From Leeia oryzae DSM 17879 (GTDB lineage Bacteria > Pseudomonadota > Gammaproteobacteria > Burkholderiales > Leeiaceae): DNA of 64,000 nt. The stretch spans positions 1 through 64,000 of the forward strand of contig NZ_AQXU01000015.1 of assembly GCF_000376945.1 (NCBI RefSeq). Direction: 5' to 3'. Both the position numbers and the translations under genes were made by a program. Shown here in pieces: positions 58,493 through 64,000 of this stretch (positions within the stretch are counted from its first letter, which is position 1; every line of letters begins with the position of its first letter). A model generated the notes under the pieces. That model did no database searches. It was given only the letters and a program-made list of their open reading frames with translations, and was not told the origin of the DNA.

Positions 58493-59859
58493 TGCAAAAC
58501 TTTGCTTCCCTTTTATATCTGGTCGCTTCGGTGCTGTTTATTCTGGCATTGAAAGGCTTGTCGAGCCCTGATAGTGCACGTCGCGGTAATTTGTATGGCG
58601 TGATCGGGATGGTGTTGGCGGTGGTGACGACCCTGTTGCTGATGGATAAACCCATCGTCGCGCTGATGCTGGGTGCGGTGGTGATTGGTGGTGGTATTGG
58701 TGCCACACTGGCGCGTCGGGTGCAGATGACACAAATGCCGGAACTGGTGGCTGCCATGCACTCGCTGGTGGGGTTGGCCGCGGTATTGATCGCGATTGCT
58801 GCGATCTTCCACCATGGTCAGGAACACACTGGCGCGCAGAAAATCGAGCTGTTCATCGGTGCGTTCATTGGTGCGATTACCTTTACTGCATCCGTGATTG
58901 CCTATGGCAAGTTGTCAGGTCGTTTTGGTGCCAAGCCAGTCAGTTTTGGCGGGCAGCATCTGCTGAATCTGGTACTTGCGCTGGCGATGCTGGGCTTCGG
59001 CTTTACCTACTATGCAACGGATAATCATGCGGCCTTCCTGATGATGTCTGCCATTGCTTTGGCACTGGGTGTGCTGCTGATCATCCCGATTGGCGGTGCC
59101 GATATGCCGGTGGTGGTGTCCATGCTGAACAGCTACTCTGGCTGGGCTGCGGCAGGTATTGGTTTTACGCTCAATAACAGCGTGTTGATCATTGCCGGTG
59201 CGTGTGTGGGCTCTTCTGGTGCGATTCTGTCTTACATCATGTGCAAGGCCATGAACCGTTCGATCATCTCGGTCTTGCTGGGTGGTTTTGGAGCCGAAAC
59301 GGCTGCTGGCCCAGCAGCAGACAGTGGTCCGAAAAACTACAAATCCGGTAGCCCTGAAGATGCGCTCTTCATGATGAAGAATGCGGATAGCGTGGTGATT
59401 GTGCCTGGTTATGGTCTGGCCGTGGCGCGTGCCCAGCATGCGCTGCAAGAGCTGGCAGAACTGCTGCAGGAAGAGGGCGTGAATGTTCGTTATGCCATCC
59501 ATCCGGTCGCGGGGCGCATGCCAGGCCACATGAACGTGTTGCTGGCCGAGGCTGAAGTACCTTACGAGCATGTGCTGGAAATGGAAGAAATCAACAATGA
59601 TTTCTCCAGTACCGATGTGGTGCTGGTTATCGGAGCGAACGACGTGGTCAACCCGGCCGCCAAGAATGACCCTTCCAGCCCGATTTTCGGCATGCCGATT
59701 CTTGAGGCACATAAAGCACGTACCGTGATGGTGGTGAAGCGCTCCATGGCGGCAGGTTATGCCGGTTTGGACAATGATCTGTTCTATATGGACAAGACCA
59801 TGATGGTCTTCGGTGATGCCAAAAAAGTGGTAGAAGACATGGTGAAGTCGTTTCACTAA
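58492..59859 (+). CDS. pntB: NAD(P) transhydrogenase subunit beta
   Basis: A 455-residue subunit. The first about 270 residues hold eight or nine membrane helices; the last about 180 residues form the NADP(H)-binding domain with VVIVPGYGLAVARAQHAL, HPVAGRMPGHMNVLLAEA and DVVLVIGANDVVNPAAK. The complex uses the proton gradient to make NADPH from NADH. Confidence 0.95.
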   Translation: MQNFASLLYLVASVLFILALKGLSSPDSARRGNLYGVIGMVLAVVTTLLLMDKPIVALMLGAVVIGGGIGATLARRVQMTQMPELVAAMHSLVGLAAVLIAIAAIFHHGQEHTGAQKIELFIGAFIGAITFTASVIAYGKLSGRFGAKPVSFGGQHLLNLVLALAMLGFGFTYYATDNHAAFLMMSAIALALGVLLIIPIGGADMPVVVSMLNSYSGWAAAGIGFTLNNSVLIIAGACVGSSGAILSYIMCKAMNRSIISVLLGGFGAETAAGPAADSGPKNYKSGSPEDALFMMKNADSVVIVPGYGLAVARAQHALQELAELLQEEGVNVRYAIHPVAGRMPGHMNVLLAEAEVPYEHVLEMEEINNDFSSTDVVLVIGANDVVNPAAKNDPSSPIFGMPILEAHKARTVMVVKRSMAAGYAGLDNDLFYMDKTMMVFGDAKKVVEDMVKSFH

Positions 59860-59900
59860 GTAGGTAGCTGGCCCGATATTATGTTGGGCGGGTTGCTGTC

Positions 59901-59937
59901 AAAAACGCAGGCGAACGCAAGTTCGCCTGCGTTTTTT
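59901..59937 (+). terminator. Strong intrinsic terminator after pntB
   Basis: A perfect 16-bp stem (59901-59916 with 59921-59936) with GCAA tetraloop, followed by a T-tract; among the strongest in the window. It ends the pnt operon and isolates it from rfb. Confidence 0.93.
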
Positions 59938-60034
59938 TATGGAATTGCGCTGTTGGCTGCATATTTTGGTGGCTTGATACTTATCAAAATGGTCTGGAGT
60001 GCTAAACTTGCATTTTTAAGCGCTGGGATCGTGT

Positions 60035-61096
60035 ATGTCCATTCTTGTCACCGGTGGAGCCGGCTTTATTGGCGGCAATTTTGTCCTGGATTGGCTGGCA
60101 GCCTCTGATGAGAAAGTCATCAATCTGGATAAGCTGACTTACGCAGGCAATCTGGATACATTGCGATCACTGGAGGGTAACCCGAACCACGTGTTTGTCC
60201 GTGGGGATATTGGTGACAGGGCACTGGTTGGCCGCCTGCTGGAAGAACACCAGCCGCGAGCCATCATCAACTTTGCCGCCGAGTCGCATGTGGACCGGTC
60301 GATTCATGGGCCGGGCGATTTTATTCAGACCAATATTGTGGGTACCTTCAATTTGCTGGAATCCGCCAGAGCTTACTGGCAAGCATTGACCGGGGAGGCC
60401 AAGTCAGACTTCCGCTTCCTGCATGTGTCTACCGATGAGGTGTACGGCACGCTGAGCAAGGACGACGCGCCTTTTTCTGAGACCAATCCGTACGAACCTA
60501 ACAGCCCCTATTCGGCAAGCAAGGCTGCCAGTGACCATCTGGTGCGTGCCTGGCACCATACGTATGGCTTGCCGGTGCTGACCACCAATTGTTCGAACAA
60601 CTATGGCCCGTATCATTTCCCGGAAAAACTGATCCCGCTGGTGATTTTGAATGCGTTGGCTGGCAAGCCGTTGCCCGTGTACGGGGACGGACAGCAGATT
60701 CGGGACTGGCTGTATGTCAAAGACCACTGCAGCGCCATTCGCAGGGTATTGGCAGCCGGACGACTGGGCGAAACTTATAACGTGGGTGGCTGGAATGAAA
60801 AAGCCAATCTGGATGTTGTGCACAGCATTTGCCGGATTCTGGATGAGCTGAAACCCAAGGCGGATGGTACAGGCTATGCCAGCCAGATTACCTTTGTGCA
60901 AGACCGCCCCGGGCATGATCGTCGCTACGCCATTGATGCCCGCAAGCTGGAAAAAGAACTGGGCTGGAAGCCGGCCGAGACATTTGAAACCGGGATCCGC
61001 AAAACCGTTGCCTGGTATCTGGAGCATACTGACTGGGTGGAGAATGTGACCAGCGGCAGTTATCAGACATGGATTGAAACCCAGTATGGCCAATAA
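60035..61096 (+). CDS. rfbB: dTDP-glucose 4,6-dehydratase
   Basis: A 353-residue short-chain dehydrogenase. Rossmann motif [12 protein letters not shown] near the N-terminus, catalytic Tyr in [12 protein letters not shown], and Thr-Asp-Glu in STDEVYGTL. It catalyses the second step in dTDP-L-rhamnose synthesis. First gene of rfbB-rfbD-rfbA-rfbC. Confidence 0.95.
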   Translation: MSILVTGGAGFIGGNFVLDWLAASDEKVINLDKLTYAGNLDTLRSLEGNPNHVFVRGDIGDRALVGRLLEEHQPRAIINFAAESHVDRSIHGPGDFIQTNIVGTFNLLESARAYWQALTGEAKSDFRFLHVSTDEVYGTLSKDDAPFSETNPYEPNSPYSASKAASDHLVRAWHHTYGLPVLTTNCSNNYGPYHFPEKLIPLVILNALAGKPLPVYGDGQQIRDWLYVKDHCSAIRRVLAAGRLGETYNVGGWNEKANLDVVHSICRILDELKPKADGTGYASQITFVQDRPGHDRRYAIDARKLEKELGWKPAETFETGIRKTVAWYLEHTDWVENVTSGSYQTWIETQYGQ

Positions 61097-61097
61097 T

Positions 61098-62012
61098 ATG
61101 CCGGTTTCACCTGTACGGTTACTGATTCTGGGGGCGAATGGCCAGGTTGGGTTTGAATTGCAGCGCGCCCTGTCTTTGTTGGGTGAGGTGATTGCCGCAG
61201 ACAGGTCCATCGTGGATCTGTCTGACCCCGCTCGGATCCGGGCATATGTCAGGGAAGTCCTGCCCGCGGTGATCGTCAATGCGGCTGCCTATACTGCTGT
61301 TGATAAGGCCGAGACGGACAGCGCGATGGCCCGGGCCATCAATGCGGATGCAGTCGGTGCCTTGGCTAGTGTTGCCAGTGAGTTGGGATGCCTGCTGGTC
61401 CATTACTCTACGGATTATGTTTTCGATGGTAGTAAAGCGGAGGCCTATCAGGAAACCGATACGCCAGCCCCGATCAATGTCTATGGTCAAACCAAGCTGG
61501 CGGGTGAGCAGCTGATCCAGCAGCAATGTGCTCGGCATCTGGTATTCCGTACCACCTGGGTCTATGGGGTACACGGCGGGAATTTTGTGAAGACCATGTT
61601 GCGACTGGCCAAAGACCGCGACAGCCTGAATGTGGTAAATGACCAGTTTGGCGCGCCGACCAGTGCTGCGCTGATTGCCGATGTGACCGCCAGTGTCATC
61701 AAACAGTATCTGGTCTCTGACCCAATGCATTTCCCGTACGGAATTTATCATTTGGCCGCCGCAGGTGAGACCAACTGGCATGCGTATGCCAGTTTTGCCA
61801 TCGGCCTTGCCAGGCAGCTGGGCATGCCTTTAACCCTTGACCCCGTCAATATTCAGGCAATCCCCGGTAGTGCTTACCCGGTGCCTGCCGCCCGACCAGC
61901 CAACTCCCGGCTGGATTGCCGCAAGTTGCAGCAGACATTTGGCATTACGCTGCCATCTTGGCAGCAACATGTTCAGCAAACCGTTCAACTGATCACAGAA
62001 CTCAGCAGATAA
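61098..62012 (+). CDS. rfbD: dTDP-4-dehydrorhamnose reductase
   Basis: A 304-residue reductase finishing dTDP-L-rhamnose. Rossmann motif LLILGANGQVGFELQRAL, catalytic Tyr in NVYGQTKLAGEQ, and VINAAAYTAVDKAE-like VNAAAYTAVDKAET. The start is uncertain: ATG at 61098, just after the rfbB stop, or ATG at 61086, which overlaps rfbB. A TTG at 61074 is less likely. Confidence 0.92.
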   Translation: MPVSPVRLLILGANGQVGFELQRALSLLGEVIAADRSIVDLSDPARIRAYVREVLPAVIVNAAAYTAVDKAETDSAMARAINADAVGALASVASELGCLLVHYSTDYVFDGSKAEAYQETDTPAPINVYGQTKLAGEQLIQQQCARHLVFRTTWVYGVHGGNFVKTMLRLAKDRDSLNVVNDQFGAPTSAALIADVTASVIKQYLVSDPMHFPYGIYHLAAAGETNWHAYASFAIGLARQLGMPLTLDPVNIQAIPGSAYPVPAARPANSRLDCRKLQQTFGITLPSWQQHVQQTVQLITELSR

Positions 62013-62033
62013 TCAACTCAGCAGATATCCAAT

Positions 62034-62915
62034 ATGACGACACTAAAACGCAAAGGCATCATTCTGGCCGGCGGTAGCGGTACCCGGCTCTACCCGGCCA
62101 CCCTGGCGGTGAGCAAACAGTTGCTACCCATCTTCGACAAACCGATGATCTACTATCCGCTGACCACGCTGATGCTGGCAGGTATTCAGGATGTATTGAT
62201 CATTTCCACGCCACAGGACACCCCCCGTTTCGAGCAACTGCTGGGGGATGGCAGCCAGTGGGGCATGAACCTGCAATATGCGGTGCAGCCTAGTCCGGAC
62301 GGGTTGGCGCAGGCCTTTATTATCGGCAAGGAATTTGTGGGAAATCACCCATCGGCGCTGGTGCTGGGGGACAATATTTTTTATGGTCATGACCTGATCA
62401 AACAGCTGGAGCGCGCCAATGCCCAGACCACGGGGGCAAGCGTGTTTGCCTACCATGTGCAGGACCCGGAGCGTTACGGGGTGGTTGAGTTTGATGACCA
62501 GTTCCGCGCGCTTAGCATTGAAGAGAAACCCAAACAGCCCAAGTCCAACTATGCCGTGACGGGCTTGTATTTCTATGACCAGCAGGTGTGCGACATTGCC
62601 GCAAGCATCAAGCCTTCTGATCGTGGCGAGCTGGAAATTACCGATGTTAACAAACGTTATCTTGAAGCCGGGCAATTGAGTGTCGAGATCATGGGCCGCG
62701 GCTACGCCTGGCTGGATACCGGTACGCATGACTCCTTGCTGGAGGCCTCCAGCTTTATTGCGACACTGCAAAAGCGGCAGGGCCTGATGGTGGCGTGTCC
62801 GGAAGAAGTAGCCTTGCGCAATGGCTGGATCAGTGACGCCCATGTCGCGGCATTGGCCAAACCGTTGGCCAAGAATGCCTACGGACAATATTTGCTGAAA
62901 CTGATTGGCCAATAA
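62034..62915 (+). CDS. rfbA: Glucose-1-phosphate thymidylyltransferase
   Basis: A 293-residue nucleotidyltransferase making dTDP-glucose, the first step of the pathway. Signature [20 protein letters not shown] and [20 protein letters not shown], with metal Asp in VLGDNIFYG. Length matches RmlA. Confidence 0.96.
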   Translation: MTTLKRKGIILAGGSGTRLYPATLAVSKQLLPIFDKPMIYYPLTTLMLAGIQDVLIISTPQDTPRFEQLLGDGSQWGMNLQYAVQPSPDGLAQAFIIGKEFVGNHPSALVLGDNIFYGHDLIKQLERANAQTTGASVFAYHVQDPERYGVVEFDDQFRALSIEEKPKQPKSNYAVTGLYFYDQQVCDIAASIKPSDRGELEITDVNKRYLEAGQLSVEIMGRGYAWLDTGTHDSLLEASSFIATLQKRQGLMVACPEEVALRNGWISDAHVAALAKPLAKNAYGQYLLKLIGQ

Positions 62916-62933
62916 CACAAAAGGAAAGCATTC

Positions 62934-63503
62934 ATGCCATATCAGGCTATCCCGACCGGATTACCCGACGTTTTGATTCTGGAACCCAAGGTATTTGGCG
63001 ACGAGCGGGGCTTCTTTTTTGAGAGCTTCAACCAGAAAGAGTTTGAACGGGCAACGGGGCTGCAGCGTACTTTTGTGCAGGATAACCATTCCCGCTCAGC
63101 CAAAGGGGTGCTGCGCGGCTTGCATTACCAGATGGCACCACATCCACAAGGCAAACTGGTGCGGGTAACTGCGGGTGAGGTATTTGATGTGGCCGTGGAC
63201 ATCCGCCCTGAGTCGCCGGATTTCGGTAAGTGGGTTGGCGTGCATTTGTCGGCGCAGAACCATCGCCAGTTGTGGGTGCCGGAAGGGTTTGCACATGGTT
63301 TTCTGGTACTGTCGGAGTCGGCTGACTTCTTGTACAAGACCACGGACTACTACATGCCGGAACTGGAGCGCTGCATTGCCTGGGATGATCCGGAACTGGG
63401 GATCGAATGGCCGCTGGATGGCATGGAGCCTCGCATGTCAGCCAAAGATTTGTATGGCGTATCGTTTGAAGTAGCCACCCAAGCGTTGCATCCGCAACCC
63501 TGA
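62934..63503 (+). CDS. rfbC: dTDP-4-dehydrorhamnose 3,5-epimerase
   Basis: A 189-residue cupin epimerase. Catalytic His lies in LRGLHYQMAPHPQGKLVRV, the base pair partner Asp in VAVDIRPES, and Tyr in DFLYKTTDYYMPE. Third reaction of dTDP-L-rhamnose synthesis. Last gene of the cluster. No glycosyltransferase gene follows in the window. Confidence 0.95.
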   Translation: MPYQAIPTGLPDVLILEPKVFGDERGFFFESFNQKEFERATGLQRTFVQDNHSRSAKGVLRGLHYQMAPHPQGKLVRVTAGEVFDVAVDIRPESPDFGKWVGVHLSAQNHRQLWVPEGFAHGFLVLSESADFLYKTTDYYMPELERCIAWDDPELGIEWPLDGMEPRMSAKDLYGVSFEVATQALHPQP

Positions 63504-63526
63504 CCGGATCAACCTGTCGAGATGAC

Positions 63527-63558
63527 GTGCAGTGCCGGTCTGCGGTACGGCGCTGCAC
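63527..63558. repeat. 11-bp inverted repeat between rfbC and the convergent DMT gene
   Basis: Stem 63527-63537 with 63548-63558 (one G-T pair) and a 10-nt loop, in the 79-bp convergent gap. There is no T-tract, so it is not a clear intrinsic terminator but may still act as a transcription or mRNA-end barrier. Confidence 0.6.
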
Positions 63559-63582
63559 CTGTCCGTTGTGTATGCACTCCTA

Positions 63583-64000
63583 TTACCGTTTCAGGCTGAT
63601 ACCATACAAGGCGATGCCGATCATGATCATGCCGGTAGTATCCATGAGGTGCGGAATCTCGCCTAGCTGCAGGGCGCTGAAGAGCACCGCCAATGCCGGC
63701 ACCAGTAAGGCGTTGAGCCCCACCGTGTTGGCGGGCAGGTTCCGTAGTGCAAACATCCATAGTGTCCAGCCAAGCGCATTGCCAAACAGGGCAGAAAATG
63801 CGGTAGAAATGATGACTGTCTCGTTCCATTGCGTAGGCGGTGTCGGGTAAAGCAGGGCCAGCGCAATGGTGAACAGGCAACCATAAAACATCTGCCAGGC
63901 CGTCAGGCTCAGGGCATCTATCTGATGTTTCATGCAGATGCGCTTGGTGTAAATGATGCTGCATGCCCACACCAGTCCGGATAACAGGGCCCACAAGTCA
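63583..64000 (-). CDS. EamA/DMT-family transporter (5' end outside window)
   Basis: C-terminal part, about 138 residues, of a DMT-superfamily membrane transporter; the start lies beyond base 64000. Five hydrophobic segments form the second half of the ten-helix fold, with the family pattern GNALGWTLWMFALRNLPANT and LNALLVPALAVLFSALQLGE. Substrate unknown. The frame has no stop to the window edge, and an apparent start near 63996 is probably internal. Confidence 0.8.
   Translation of the reverse strand, partial: DLWALLSGLVWACSIIYTKRICMKHQIDALSLTAWQMFYGCLFTIALALLYPTPPTQWNETVIISTAFSALFGNALGWTLWMFALRNLPANTVGLNALLVPALAVLFSALQLGEIPHLMDTTGMIMIGIALYGISLKR

Overview
This 64 kb window looks like an ordinary chromosomal segment of a flagellated Gram-negative bacterium, most likely a betaproteobacterium and possibly of the order Neisseriales. 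The evidence is the gene content and order: rpsU-yqeY-dnaG-rpoD, pyrG-kdsA-(GNAT)-eno-ftsB, divergent murJ/rpsT, a full flgB-flgL cluster, a three-subunit proton-translocating transhydrogenase, and outer-membrane biogenesis genes (kdsA, ydbH-ynbE-ydbL, rfbBDAC). The genus cannot be fixed from the sequence alone. I see no insertion sequence, integrase, prophage, CRISPR array or rRNA operon. One tRNA gene is present.

Layout. 0-5.2 kb: end of a polyamine-type ABC permease gene, a Rieske oxygenase, a DMT transporter, a SpoIIAA-like protein and an unrecognised 574-residue protein. 5.2-12.6 kb: murJ and rpsT diverge, then an orphan GspE/PilB-type ATPase, a LysR regulator divergent from an EmrE-like exporter, sodB and a CobD/CbiB-family protein. 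12.6-18 kb: a ClcB-type chloride channel, then a choline-sulfate module (betC-choX with a divergent LysR regulator). 18-23 kb: a flavin-binding oxidase, serB and mfd on the minus strand. 23-32.8 kb: a helix-hairpin-helix protein with an Ala/Pro/Thr/Lys repeat, cysM, the ydbH-ynbE-ydbL envelope-lipid module, dsbB, a thioredoxin-like ferredoxin, and a hydrolase-ABC ATPase-diguanylate cyclase-ABC permease run. 32.9-37.7 kb: pyrG-kdsA-GNAT-eno-ftsB. 37.9-50.1 kb: a soluble diguanylate cyclase and then flgBCDEFGHI and flgJKL. 50.2-54.9 kb: rpsU-yqeY-dnaG-rpoD and a tRNA with a CAU anticodon. 54.9-57 kb: a gene-poor, AT-richer stretch with one small monooxygenase-like gene and one lipoprotein. 57-59.9 kb: pntAA-pntAB-pntB. 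60-63.5 kb: rfbB-rfbD-rfbA-rfbC for dTDP-L-rhamnose. The window ends inside a DMT transporter gene.

Regulation that can be read. Two near-consensus sigma-54 (-24/-12) promoters sit before flgB and before flgJ, and an intrinsic terminator follows flgI, so the flagellar cluster is probably two RpoN-dependent units. An exact 11-bp direct repeat spaced 30 bp apart lies between betC and its LysR regulator. Many intergenic gaps hold strong intrinsic terminators.

No clearly new multi-gene system is obvious. The most unusual arrangement is a membrane diguanylate cyclase gene placed between the ATPase and permease genes of a NodIJ-type ABC exporter with a stop/start overlap. Next come an orphan terminator downstream of the tRNA that implies an unannotated transcript, and the unrecognised 574-residue protein.
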